Part shown: positions 34,134-46,686 of the stretch, in pieces
How positions within the stretch are numbered: position 1 is the stretch's first letter
How the letters are laid out: every line of letters starts with the position of its first letter
DNA from: Actinoallomurus iriomotensis
Lineage (GTDB): Bacteria > Actinomycetota > Actinomycetes > Streptosporangiales > Streptosporangiaceae
Length of the DNA stretch: 64,000 bases
Direction: 5' to 3'
Assembly: GCF_030269445.1 (NCBI RefSeq)
Contig: NZ_BSTJ01000002.1
Coordinates: 62,001-126,000 of the forward strand
Made by a program: the position numbers and the translations under genes
The notes under the pieces: generated by a model
Databases searched by the model: none
What the model saw: only the letters and a program-made list of their open reading frames with translations
Told to the model about the DNA's origin: nothing

Positions 34134-35521
34134 CAGATACCCGTGATTCGCACGATGACCTGCTCGTTCCCCTCGGTGAACCCCTCGTAGTCGAACCGCA
34201 CGCCCGACGCGGACACGAACTCCTCCCACGCCCGGTACTCGTGCTCCCGCCAGCCCGGATAGCCGAAGAACTCGTCGAAGACGATCACCGTGCCCACGCT
34301 CAGCCGGGGGCCGAGGTGCGTGAGGACGGTACGGGCCGAGGAGTACAGGTCGGCGTCGACGTGCACGAACGCCACCGGCTCGGGATGCTCGGCGAGGAAG
34401 CCCGGAAGCGTGTCCTCGAACAGCCCGGCGACGAGTTCGGCGCCGAGGACCTCCGGCGGCTCGTCGACGGCGAAGTGGCCGGCCGGGAACCCCTCACGCC
34501 AGTCTTCCGGCAGCCCCGCGAACGAGTCGAAGCCGAAGACGTTCTTGCCCTCGCGCGCCTCGGCGACGACCGCGAGCGTGCCGCCGGTGTGCACGCCGAA
34601 CTCCAGCGCCATGCCGTCCTGCCCGGCGGCGAGCGACAGGGCGTACTCCAGCGTCGCGCGCGGGTCCGGCAGGCGCGGCGCGTCGGGCATGATCTCCCGG
34701 ACGAGCAGTTCGGCCTCGGCCCGCGCCACGTCGTCGGCCGGCAGCGCGGCGAGCGTCGCCTCCTCGCGGGCGCGCCTCCGCTGCTCGGCCTCCAGCGGCG
34801 TCGCGGGCGGCGCGAGGAAGTCGACCGCGCCCTCGATGCCGCCCTCGTACGCGGTGCGGCCGCGCTCCAGCACGACGCCGCGCCCGCAGACCCGCTCCAG
34901 CGTTCCCATGTCGTGGGAGACGATGACGAGCGTGCGGCCCTCGGCGTGGAACTCCTTGATGCGTTCGAGGCACTTCTTCTGGAACGGCGGGTCGCCGACC
35001 GCGAGCACCTCGTCGACGAGGAAGATCTCCGGGTCGGTGTGCACGGCGACGGCGAACCCGAGCCGCATGAACATGCCGGAGGAGTAGAACTTCACCTGCG
35101 TGTCGAGGAAGTCCTCGATCTCGGAGAACGCCACGATCTCGTCGTAGCGCGCCTCGGTCTCGGCCTTGGTCATGCCGAGGATGGCGGCGTTGAGGAAGAT
35201 GTTCTCCCGCCCGGTGAGGTCCGGGTGCAGTCCCGCGCCGACCTCGATCAGGCCGGCCACCCGGCCCCGTACGCGCACCGACCCCGCGTCCGGCTGCATG
35301 ACACCGGAGATGAGCTTGAGCAGCGTGCTCTTGCCCGAGCCGTTGAGGCCCATGAGGGCCAGCGACTCCCCCTGCGCGACCGTGAGCGACACGTCGTCCA
35401 GCGCGGTGAACCGCTCGGACAGGCTCTGCCGACGCACCGCCCGTACGGTGATCTCCTTGATGGAGTGCGCGTGCCGCAGGGTGAAGTGCTTGGACACCCC
35501 GTCGACGACGATCGATTCCAT
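34133..35521 (-). CDS. Polysaccharide ABC-exporter ATPase fused to a TylF-type O-methyltransferase
   Basis: A 462-residue fusion. Residues 1-240 are a Wzt/TagH-type ATPase: LMGLNGSGKSTLLKLISG (Walker A), YSSGMFMRLGFAVA (signature), IFLVDEVLAVGD (Walker B), and SHDMGTLERVCGRGVVL (switch His). A helical Ala/Glu linker follows. Residues about 285-460 are a TylF/MycF-like class I methyltransferase: LEFGVHTGGTLAVVAEA, FGFDSFAGLPEDWREGFPAGHF, HVDADLYSSARTVLTHL, and IVFDEFFGYPGWREHEYRA, with the metal-binding acidic residues intact. Canonical Wzt has a carbohydrate-binding domain there. The layout predicts export coupled to methylation of the glycan end. The ATG is 2 nt after the permease stop. Confidence 0.9.
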   Translation of the reverse strand: MESIVVDGVSKHFTLRHAHSIKEITVRAVRRQSLSERFTALDDVSLTVAQGESLALMGLNGSGKSTLLKLISGVMQPDAGSVRVRGRVAGLIEVGAGLHPDLTGRENIFLNAAILGMTKAETEARYDEIVAFSEIEDFLDTQVKFYSSGMFMRLGFAVAVHTDPEIFLVDEVLAVGDPPFQKKCLERIKEFHAEGRTLVIVSHDMGTLERVCGRGVVLERGRTAYEGGIEGAVDFLAPPATPLEAEQRRRAREEATLAALPADDVARAEAELLVREIMPDAPRLPDPRATLEYALSLAAGQDGMALEFGVHTGGTLAVVAEAREGKNVFGFDSFAGLPEDWREGFPAGHFAVDEPPEVLGAELVAGLFEDTLPGFLAEHPEPVAFVHVDADLYSSARTVLTHLGPRLSVGTVIVFDEFFGYPGWREHEYRAWEEFVSASGVRFDYEGFTEGNEQVIVRITGI

Positions 35522-35523
35522 CT

Positions 35524-36420
35524 TCAGAGCTCCTGGGCGAAGCGCCGCTGCAGGCGGGCGAAGACGAGCTGGGCCACGGCCAGCAGCAGCAGCGCGGCGA
35601 GCAGGCTCACCAGCCCGCGGACGGTCAGGTGGTAGGGGAAGGCGAGGAGGCCGCCGGGCAGGGCCGGCGCGCCGTTGGGCAGGGTGGCGGCCTGGTCGTT
35701 GGTGGGCCACCAGAACGCCCGCTCGAACAGCAGCACCGCGCTCGTCAGCGGGTTGGCCAGGTACACCTGGAGCGGCCAGCCGCCGTGCGCCGCCTCCTGC
35801 ACGGTCGTCCACGGGTAGATCATCGGGACCGACCAGGGGACGACGATGTTGATGATGTCCACGACCTGCCCGAAGTCGCGGAAGAAGACGTTCACCGCGG
35901 CGAACAGCAGGCCGAACGCCATGGCCAGGGCCGCGACGATGGCGAACGCCAGGACGATCGAGCCGGTCGCGACCCACGACGGCGTCCACCCGGCCCAGAC
36001 GGCGCCGCCCATGAGCACGCCCAGCGCCGGCAGCATGTGCACGCCGGACACCAGCATCGAGGAGACCGGGAACAGCTCACGCGGCAGGTAGACCTTCTTC
36101 ACGAGCGAGGCGTTGCCGACGACCGACCACGCCGTCGTGATCAGCGTCTCGGTGAAGAAACTGACCAGCACCATCCCGGAGAACAGGAACACCGGGAAGT
36201 TCGGGATCGCCTTGCTCATCTTCAGGAAGATGCCGACGACGAAGAAGTAGACCGCGAAGTTGACCGCCGGCCGCACGTAGGACCAGCCGAGCCCGAGCAG
36301 CGACCCCTGGTAGCGGCTGCGCAGCTCCCGCCGGACGAGCAGGCGCAGGAGGTAGCGCCGCCGCACGACGTCGTGCAGCCCGCCCCCGCGACCGGGAGCG
36401 ACCAATGGCGGTACTGTCAC
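35524..36420 (-). CDS. ABC-2 polysaccharide export permease (Wzm/TagG type)
   Basis: A 298-residue permease with six membrane helices. The family start VRRRYLLRLLVRRELRSRYQGSLLGLGWSYVRP precedes the first helix, and FSGMVLVSFFTETLITTAWSVVGNASLVKKVYLPRELFPVS is the conserved ABC2 segment. It partners with the downstream ATPase-methyltransferase to carry lipid-linked polysaccharide across the membrane. The GTG at 36420 has GGAGG 4 nt upstream. It lies 64 bp after glfT2. In mycobacteria a Wzm-Wzt pair exports lipid-linked galactan; the same role is inferred here. Confidence 0.92.
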   Translation of the reverse strand: MTVPPLVAPGRGGGLHDVVRRRYLLRLLVRRELRSRYQGSLLGLGWSYVRPAVNFAVYFFVVGIFLKMSKAIPNFPVFLFSGMVLVSFFTETLITTAWSVVGNASLVKKVYLPRELFPVSSMLVSGVHMLPALGVLMGGAVWAGWTPSWVATGSIVLAFAIVAALAMAFGLLFAAVNVFFRDFGQVVDIINIVVPWSVPMIYPWTTVQEAAHGGWPLQVYLANPLTSAVLLFERAFWWPTNDQAATLPNGAPALPGGLLAFPYHLTVRGLVSLLAALLLLAVAQLVFARLQRRFAQEL

Positions 36421-36484
36421 GGGGCCTCCTTCGTCAGCCCCGTGACGAACGTGCTGTGCTTCCCGGTTCTCTCGCTCCGCTCGG

Positions 36485-40393
<3,909 letters not shown>

Positions 40394-40562
40394 GCATCCA
40401 TCTCGAAGGGCGATGTTCCTGGTACGGGAAGAGCTGGGGCCAGTTAGGCGGAATGCATCTTATGCTAAGTTTGCGGACTCACTTTCCAGGGTTTTACCGG
40501 CATTAAACGGTAATAGTGAGGTAACAGTAGGTATCAGGCTTAAGGACGCCTATGTCGCGTCC

Positions 40563-41420
40563 GTGGTTGTCACGTACGAGCGGCGTGATCTCCTGGCCCG
40601 CGCGCTCGCGGCGATCGACGCGCAGACCCGCCCGCCGGACGTGGTGATCGTCGTCGACAACGCCTCCACCGACGGCACCGCCGAACTGGTGCGCTCCCGT
40701 TTTCCCGCGGTCGACCTCCTCGCCCTGCCGTACAACACGGGTGGCGCCGGCGGCTTCGCGGCCGGCATCGCGCGGGCGCTCGACCTCGGCGCGACGGCGC
40801 TGTGGCTGATGGACGACGACACCCTCCCCCGGCCGTCGGCGCTGGAGGAGTTGCTGTCCACGTTCGGACAGCACCGGCCCGCGCTCGCCGCCAGCCGCGT
40901 GCTGTGGACCGACGGGCGCGACCACCCGATGAACACGCCGCGCTCGCGGCCGTCGGACGTCGCCGGTCACCCGCGCGTCCGCTCGGCCTCGTTCGTGTCG
41001 GTCCTGCTCGACGCCGCCGTCGTACGGGAGTGCGGGCCGCCGGTGGCGGACTACTTCCTGTGGAACGACGACTTCGAGTACACGCTGCGGCTGCTGCGCG
41101 GGCGGCTCGGCCTGCTGTGCCCGCGCAGCGTCGTGGTGCACCACACGGCCGCGCCGGTGTTCGACGTGAGCACGCGTTTCTTCCACGAGGTGCGCAACAA
41201 GGTGTGGCTGTTCACCCGCAGCCGGTGTCTGGGGCCGGGCGAGCGGCTGCTGTACGCCGGGGCGACGCTGCGGCGGTGGGCCCGCGCGTTCGCCCGGTCG
41301 TCCGGCCGGGGCCGGCTGGTGCGCGAGCTGGTCCGCGGCCTGTGGGCCGGGGTCCGGTCCGGACCCCGGCCCAACGCCGTGGTGCTTCCGGCGGCTAGCA
41401 GGGAACCTGGTCGGCCTTGA
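40563..41420 (+). CDS. GlfT1-like galactofuranosyltransferase/GT2 protein
   Basis: GT2 enzyme of about 286 residues from the GTG at 40563. Motifs: VVTYERRDLLARALAAIDAQT, VVIVVDNASTDGT, YNTGGAGGFAAGI (the GGAGGF of GlfT-type enzymes), LWLMDDDTLPRP, and FLWNDDFEYTLRLLRG with HHTAAP as the metal/His region. This matches mycobacterial GlfT1, which adds the first galactofuranoses. The start is uncertain: the frame is open back to ATG 40365/40386, but that stretch is AT-rich and non-coding in character. An ATG at 40552 has an ideal AAGGA site yet is out of frame by one base. It overlaps the convergent LCP gene by 26 bp. Confidence 0.85.
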   Translation: MVVTYERRDLLARALAAIDAQTRPPDVVIVVDNASTDGTAELVRSRFPAVDLLALPYNTGGAGGFAAGIARALDLGATALWLMDDDTLPRPSALEELLSTFGQHRPALAASRVLWTDGRDHPMNTPRSRPSDVAGHPRVRSASFVSVLLDAAVVRECGPPVADYFLWNDDFEYTLRLLRGRLGLLCPRSVVVHHTAAPVFDVSTRFFHEVRNKVWLFTRSRCLGPGERLLYAGATLRRWARAFARSSGRGRLVRELVRGLWAGVRSGPRPNAVVLPAASREPGRP

Positions 41421-42894
41421 TCTCGCCGTTGACCTTCGGGATCTCCGGGGTCACCTGAACGCCCGCCGGCGCGACGACCAGGGAGACCGTGCCCGGGGGC
41501 ACCGTCGGGTCGGGCAGGATCCGCACGCCCGGGACGGCGACGCCCAGCGCGTCCGCCTGGCGCTCCGCGCCGGTGCCGTAGAGGATCTTGGTCTCCTGCT
41601 GCACGGGGCCCTTGGCCGCCGTCACCCGGAAGTGGCGGGCTCGCAGGTCCTTGACGACCTGCTTGGAGCCGTTGACGACGTGGACCTTCACCTCCTGGGG
41701 TTTGGGCTGCTCGGCCTGCGGCGGCGCCGGGGCGGGCGCGGGCAGCGCGTCGTCCTTGCGGATGGCGTCGAACAGCGGTTTGGCCTCGGCCGTGTTCCAC
41801 TGCACGCGGTTCGGGTCCCTCGGGTAGACCTGGGTCGGGACGGTGACGAACCGCACGGTGCCCGCGGTCATCCCCCGCAGGCTCGTGGCCAGCTTGCGCA
41901 TCGCCGACACGTTCAGCTTGTCGTCGGTCGCGATCGACTTGGTCACGGCGTTCAGGAACCGGTACGTCTTGGCCGGGTCGGTGAGCATGCTGGTGCTCGT
42001 GGCCTTGTTGACCACCGAGGCCATGAACTTCTGCTGCCGCTGGATGCGCTCCAGGTCCGAGCCGTCGCCCAGGCCGTACCTCGTCCGCACGTAGCCGAGG
42101 GCGTCGTTGCCCTTGACGACCTGGCGGCCGGCCTTGAGGTTGAGGTTGGCGCGCGGGTCGTACACCGCGTGCGGCACGCAGATCTCCACCCCGCCGAGGG
42201 CGTCGACGACCCGCTTGAAACCGGTGAAGTCGATCTTCACGTAGTGGTCGATGTGGATGTCGGTGGTGGACTCGATCGTCTTCCACGTGCAGGGCGCGCC
42301 CGCGTACGCGAAGGCGGAGTTGAGCATGCCGAAGTACGGCGCGACCTTCTGGCCGTTCTTCTTCGTGCAGCCGGGCACCTGGACCATGGAGTCGCGCGGG
42401 AAGCTGACGGCGACGGCGTGGTCGCGGTTGGGCGAGATGTGCAGCAGGATCGTCGTGTCGGAGCGCTCGCCGCTGATGTCGGGCGACCAGTAGGCCTTGT
42501 TCGCCCCGTCGCGGGAGTCCGAGCCGAGCAGCAGGATGTTCATCGACTTGTTCAGCTTGGCCGGGCGGTTGGCGCCGAGCTGGTCCTCGACGTGCTCCTT
42601 GTGGATGTTGCCCTGGAGACGCTCGTACAGGAACACGACGGTCCCGCCGGCGGCGAGCACGACGATCGCGGCGATGGCGGCGACCCACCGCAGGCCGCGG
42701 CGGCGCTTACGGCCGGGCGGCGCGGGCTCGGGCTCGGGTTTCGCCTCGTCGGCGTTCTCGGGTTCGTGCGCCCCGGTCTCCTCGGCCTCGTCCGGCTCCG
42801 TGGACTCGGCCTTGGGCTCGGTGGACTCGGGCGGGTCCGTCTCGGCCCGTGGGCCCGTTTCCTTGGCCGGGCCGTCGGCGTCGTTGTCCGCCAT
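41395..42894 (-). CDS. LytR-CpsA-Psr family glycan ligase with LytR_C domain
   Basis: A membrane-anchored protein of about 499 residues. An acidic Glu/Pro-rich cytoplasmic start is followed by a membrane helix (VAAIAAIVVLAAGGTVVFLY) and the LCP domain: NILLLGSDSRDG, SDTTILLHISPNRDHAVAVSFPRDS, KIDFTGFKRVVDALGGVEIC, and YVRTRYGLGDGSDLERIQRQQKFM, with the conserved Arg/Asp residues of phosphotransferases. A LytR_C domain (VKVHVVNGSKQVVKDLRARHF) ends the protein. LCP enzymes attach glycans from polyprenyl-phosphate carriers to peptidoglycan, so here it probably anchors the galactan made by the adjacent operon. Confidence 0.93.
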   Translation of the reverse strand: MADNDADGPAKETGPRAETDPPESTEPKAESTEPDEAEETGAHEPENADEAKPEPEPAPPGRKRRRGLRWVAAIAAIVVLAAGGTVVFLYERLQGNIHKEHVEDQLGANRPAKLNKSMNILLLGSDSRDGANKAYWSPDISGERSDTTILLHISPNRDHAVAVSFPRDSMVQVPGCTKKNGQKVAPYFGMLNSAFAYAGAPCTWKTIESTTDIHIDHYVKIDFTGFKRVVDALGGVEICVPHAVYDPRANLNLKAGRQVVKGNDALGYVRTRYGLGDGSDLERIQRQQKFMASVVNKATSTSMLTDPAKTYRFLNAVTKSIATDDKLNVSAMRKLATSLRGMTAGTVRFVTVPTQVYPRDPNRVQWNTAEAKPLFDAIRKDDALPAPAPAPPQAEQPKPQEVKVHVVNGSKQVVKDLRARHFRVTAAKGPVQQETKILYGTGAERQADALGVAVPGVRILPDPTVPPGTVSLVVAPAGVQVTPEIPKVNGEIKADQVPC

Positions 42895-43161
42895 CACACC
42901 TCATCAGTCCGTTCGCAGGCCGTGGCCGTACGAGAAGTTCCGCTCACCCGTTGGACGCAGCACGACCGCGACTCGTTGTCCATAAGTCGGTAAAGCCGCC
43001 GATGGCAGACATTAACGGTCTACTGCGCGAAGCGCGGAATCCGGATGCTCAAGGTTTTCCACAGGACACTTCTCAGGCTGGCCGACGCCGTTCCGGTCCG
43101 GGTACGTTCGGGCCACTGCCCGCGGGGACGCCCTCCGCGTACGGGCCGGTGGGAGGACGCA

Positions 43162-43938
43162 ATGTCGCTGCTCGCTCAACTGACCGCCGCGATCGGTGAC
43201 GGCTCGATCGAGGTCATCGACCTGACCGCGCCGCTCTCGGAGGACACGCCGATCCTCCGGCTGCCGGAGCCGTTCGGCAACACGGTGCACTTCTCCCTGC
43301 GGGAGATCAGCCGGTACGACGACCGCGGGCCTGCCTGGTACTGGAACGACATCGTCACCGGAGAGCACACCGGCACCCACTTCGACGCCCCGGTGCACTG
43401 GATCACCGGCCGCGACGGCGACGACGTCTCCCAGGTGGCGCCGCGACGGCTCCTCGCCCCCGCGGTGGTGCTGGACGTCGCCGACCGGGTGGCCGGTGAC
43501 CCCGACTTCCTGCTCGAGATCGACGACGTACGCGACTGGACGAAGGCCAACGGGCCGCTGCCCGAGGGCGGCTGGCTGCTCTACCGCACCGGCTGGGACG
43601 CGCGCTCAGGCGACCAGGACGCGTTCCTCAACGCCGACGAGAGCGGCCACTCGCACACACCGGGCATATCGGCGGAGTGCGCGCGCTGGCTGGCCGAGGA
43701 GACGCCGATCCTCGGGCTCGGAGTGGAGACGGTCGGCACCGACGCCGGCGGCGCGCCCGGACTGGACCCGCCGTTCCCCTGCCACTCGTTCCTGCTGGGC
43801 GCGGGGAAGTACGGGCTGACCCAGCTGCGCAACCTCGACCGCCTGCCCGTGCGCGGCGCCGCGGTGATCGCCTCACCGCTGCCGATCGTGGGCGGCTCGG
43901 GCAGCCCGGCCCGGGTTCTCGCCCTGGTCGAGCGTTGA
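43162..43938 (+). CDS. Cyclase-family (kynurenine formamidase-like) hydrolase
   Basis: A 258-residue metal-dependent hydrolase of the cyclase superfamily. The defining motif GEHTGTHFDAPVHW near residue 73 supplies the metal and catalytic His/Asp residues. IDLTAPLSEDTPI at the start and YRTGWDARSGD and GVETVGTDAGGAPGLDPPFPCH later are typical. Relatives hydrolyse N-formylkynurenine, isatin or cyclic amides and esters. GGGAGG lies 5 nt before the ATG at 43162. Its stop overlaps the start of a TPP-dependent enzyme gene, so a two-step ring-opening and decarboxylation or carboligation pathway is plausible. Confidence 0.9.
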   Translation: MSLLAQLTAAIGDGSIEVIDLTAPLSEDTPILRLPEPFGNTVHFSLREISRYDDRGPAWYWNDIVTGEHTGTHFDAPVHWITGRDGDDVSQVAPRRLLAPAVVLDVADRVAGDPDFLLEIDDVRDWTKANGPLPEGGWLLYRTGWDARSGDQDAFLNADESGHSHTPGISAECARWLAEETPILGLGVETVGTDAGGAPGLDPPFPCHSFLLGAGKYGLTQLRNLDRLPVRGAAVIASPLPIVGGSGSPARVLALVER

Positions 43939-45581
43939 TCGTCGCGGAGGCGGTGGGCGAGGCGCTCATCGGCCTGGGCGTGCGCACGGTCTTCGGCGTC
44001 GTGGGCAGCGGCAACTTCCACGTCACCAACGCTCTGGTGGCGGGTGGGGCGCGGTTCGTCGCGGCCCGCCACGAGGGCGGGGCGGCCACGATGGCCGACG
44101 CGTTCGCGCGGGCGGGCGGCGGTGTGGGGGTGCTGTCCGTGCACCAGGGCCCCGGCCTGACCAACGCGCTCACCGGGATCACCGAGGCGGCCAAGAGCCG
44201 CACGCCGCTCCTCGTGCTGGCCGCCGAGACCGCCGGGTCGGCGGTGCGGTCCAACTTCCGCGTCGACCAGGCCGCACTGGCCGCCGCGGTCGGCGCGGTC
44301 CCCGAGCGGGTGCACTCCCCGTCCTCGGCCCTCGCCGACCTGGCCCGCGCCTGGCGCACCGCGGTCGTCGAACGCCGCACGGTCGTCCTGGGCCTGCCGC
44401 TCGACGTCCAGTCCGCCGAGCTCCCCGCCGCACCCGCTCCGACGTCCGGTCCGCCCGTCCCGTCCGTGCCCGTTCCCGGGCCGGAGGGGGTCGCGCGGCT
44501 GGCCGACGTCCTGGCCGGAGCCGAGCGTCCGGTGTTCCTGGCGGGCCGGGGCGCGCGCGGAGCGCGGGAGGCTCTCGTGGCGCTGGCCGCGCGCACCGGG
44601 GCGCTGCTCGCCACCTCCGCCGTGGCGCGCGGGCTGTTCCGCGGCGAGGAGTTCGACCTCGACGTGAGCGGGGGCTTCGCCTCGCCGGTGACGGCCGAGC
44701 TGGTGCGGGGCGCCGACGTGCTCGTCGGCTGGGGGTGTTCGCTGAACATGTGGACGCTGCGGCACGGCACCTTGGTCGGCGAGGACACGACGGTCGTCCA
44801 GGTCGATCTCGACACCGAGGCCCTCGGCGCCAACCGGCCGATCGACCTCGGGCTCGTCGGCGACGTCGCCGGCACCGCGGCGGCGGCCGAGGCGGAGCTG
44901 GCCCGGCGCGGCCACGCGTCCGACGGCGCCCGCTCCCCCGCGCTGGCCGCACGACTGGCCCGGGAGCGACGCTGGCGCGACATCCCCTACGACGACGACT
45001 CCGACGACGTCTCGATCGATCCCCGGACACTGTCCATCGCCCTGGACGACCTGCTGCCGGCCGAGCGCACGGTCGCGGTCGACTCCGGAAACTTCATGGG
45101 CTACCCGGCGATGTACCTCGAGGTCCCCGACGCCGACGGCCTGGTCTTCACCCAGGCGTACCAGTCGATCGGGCTCGGGCTGGCCACCGCCATCGGCGCG
45201 GCCATCGCCCGGCCGGACCGGCTGACCGTCGCCGCTTTGGGCGACGGCGGCGCGCTGATGAGCATCGCCGAGCTGGAGACGGCGGTACGCCTCGGGCTGG
45301 GCCTCGTCATCGTGGTCTACGACGACGAGGCGTACGGCGCGGAGGTCCACCACTTCGGCCCGCACGGCCACCGGCTCGACACGGTCCGGTTCCCCCCGGC
45401 GGACATCGCCGAGATCGGACGCGGCTTCGGCTGCACGGCGATCACCGCCCGCCGACGCGATGACCTCACCCCGCTGACCGACTGGCTCACCGGGCCCCGC
45501 GACCACCCCCTGCTGATCGACGCAAAGGTCACCCCCGGCCGCCCCGCCTGGTGGCTGGAGGAGGCCTTCCGAGGCCACTGA
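43935..45581 (+). CDS. Thiamine pyrophosphate-dependent enzyme (acetolactate synthase-like)
   Basis: A protein of about 548 residues with the three TPP-enzyme domains. The Pyr domain has VFGVVGSGNFHVTNALVAGG and the catalytic Glu in AARHEGGAATMADAFA. The central domain has RPVFLAGRGARGAREAL. The PP domain has LGLATAIGAAIA and GDGGALMSIAELETAVRLGLGLVIVVYDDEAYG, the GDG-x26-D metal/TPP motif with Asp-Asp in place of the usual Asn. The TTG at 43935 overlaps the cyclase stop (TTGA) and is the only start that keeps the domain whole; no strong ribosome site is present. The substrate is unknown. Confidence 0.87.
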   Translation: MIVAEAVGEALIGLGVRTVFGVVGSGNFHVTNALVAGGARFVAARHEGGAATMADAFARAGGGVGVLSVHQGPGLTNALTGITEAAKSRTPLLVLAAETAGSAVRSNFRVDQAALAAAVGAVPERVHSPSSALADLARAWRTAVVERRTVVLGLPLDVQSAELPAAPAPTSGPPVPSVPVPGPEGVARLADVLAGAERPVFLAGRGARGAREALVALAARTGALLATSAVARGLFRGEEFDLDVSGGFASPVTAELVRGADVLVGWGCSLNMWTLRHGTLVGEDTTVVQVDLDTEALGANRPIDLGLVGDVAGTAAAAEAELARRGHASDGARSPALAARLARERRWRDIPYDDDSDDVSIDPRTLSIALDDLLPAERTVAVDSGNFMGYPAMYLEVPDADGLVFTQAYQSIGLGLATAIGAAIARPDRLTVAALGDGGALMSIAELETAVRLGLGLVIVVYDDEAYGAEVHHFGPHGHRLDTVRFPPADIAEIGRGFGCTAITARRRDDLTPLTDWLTGPRDHPLLIDAKVTPGRPAWWLEEAFRGH

Positions 45582-45870
45582 CCACCCACCCACCGCACCG
45601 CACCCCGGCCAGTGCGCCCCACGCCCGGCCGACGGTGTAGCCGACGCCGCGTGTGCCCGCCTGCGAGGCCCCCAGCGGCACCGCGCTCGGGCGCGGCCGG
45701 CACACCGCCGCTCGCGCGCAGGCGCCCCACCTGCGCCGCCTTCCGGGCCGCACCAGATGGGTGATTCCGAGGGCTTGGTGCCAGTGGTCGTAGGCGGCCG
45801 GACGTGTCGGACCGGGCGAGAGGCGGGTGTTCCTCTCAAAGGGTTCTCCTGAGAGGAGAATCGGCTGGGA

Positions 45871-45950
45871 CCGGGTGAGGATGCCGCAACGGTCACGGCC
45901 GGCCAGCTACGCCAAGTGATCGAGCGTTTGATCGCAGCAGGCCGGTCGGC
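45871..45950 (+). pseudogene. IS701-type transposase remnant
   Basis: In the 442-bp gap 45582-46023 the plus strand reads GEDAATVTAGQLRQVIERL then IAAGR, resembling the T-V-T-A-x-Q-x-R-x-V-x-x-R-L-x-A-x-G segment of IS701-family transposases. No further transposase sequence is recognisable. Two overlapping palindromes (TTCTCCT-GAG-AGGAGAA at 45844-45860, and CCTCTCA/TGAGAGG) stand just upstream. The remaining gap sequence appears non-coding. The assignment rests on a short stretch. Confidence 0.38.
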
Positions 45951-46023
45951 CGCGAAAGCAGAGGCGGTGCCGCCGCCGACAGTCGAGCACGGCAACGAGG
46001 GCACCCGGTCTGTCCCGGGATCT

Positions 46024-46635
46024 TCAAGCGGTGACGAGTTCGTCGGTGGTCACGATCGCATGTGCGAAGGTGGGCCCGTTGATCTCGTGGGCGGTATGCA
46101 TCCCCTCACGGCTGAGGGCAGCAGTCGCATCCCTGACCAGGGTCGTGTGGTAGCCCAGCTCCGTCGCAGAACGCGAGGTGGACTCGATGCAGGTGTTGGC
46201 GAGCATGCCGACGGTCACGACGTGATCGATCCCACGCTGCCTGAGTTGGTGGTCCAGATCAGTGTTGGCGAAACCGCTCTGCGCCCAGTGCTCCTTGATT
46301 ACGACGTCGCCCGGCTGGACCTGGAAATCGTCGTGGAAGGCACCGCCCCAGGTACCCTTGGCGAAGGTCTGAAGCTCGGCAGAGGCCACCTGGGTGGGGG
46401 TCGGGAACTTCCAATCCTCGTAGTCGCCCGGTTCCCAGCGGTGATGGGGCACGAAGAAAACCTGGACACCGACCCGCCGCGCGGTGTCCACGATGGTGCG
46501 CAGATGGTCCAGCGCATGCACTTCCCCGGCAACTTCCTTTAGCCGCGGCCACAGTTTGCCGTCCTCGCTGAGGAAGTCGTTGTAGGGGTCGACCAGCAGC
46601 AGGCCGGTCCTTGCTGGGTCGTGATGAAAAGTCAC
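46024..46635 (-). CDS. Isochorismatase-family cysteine hydrolase
   Basis: A protein of about 203 residues with the isochorismatase triad: Asp in LLLVDPYNDFLSE, Lys in GDVVIKEHWAQSGFANT, and Cys in VGMLANTCIESTSR. FFVPHHRWEPGDY contributes the metal-site His residues. Family members hydrolyse amides or vinyl ethers (nicotinamide, N-carbamoyl compounds, isochorismate). The GTG at 46635 has AGGTG 6 nt upstream; the ATG at 46656 is an alternative adding seven residues. It is the third gene of the TetR-controlled operon, so an amide or ring-opened intermediate may be its substrate. Confidence 0.88.
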   Translation of the reverse strand: MTFHHDPARTGLLLVDPYNDFLSEDGKLWPRLKEVAGEVHALDHLRTIVDTARRVGVQVFFVPHHRWEPGDYEDWKFPTPTQVASAELQTFAKGTWGGAFHDDFQVQPGDVVIKEHWAQSGFANTDLDHQLRQRGIDHVVTVGMLANTCIESTSRSATELGYHTTLVRDATAALSREGMHTAHEINGPTFAHAIVTTDELVTA

Positions 46636-46686
46636 AATGCACCTATACGCATTCAAATTCCGGCAATCGACCGGTTCGGATTGCTG

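Noticed and set aside
45529-45753. Short minus-strand ORFs after the TPP gene
   Set aside because: Arg/Gly-rich, no ribosome site or domain; treated as non-coding.
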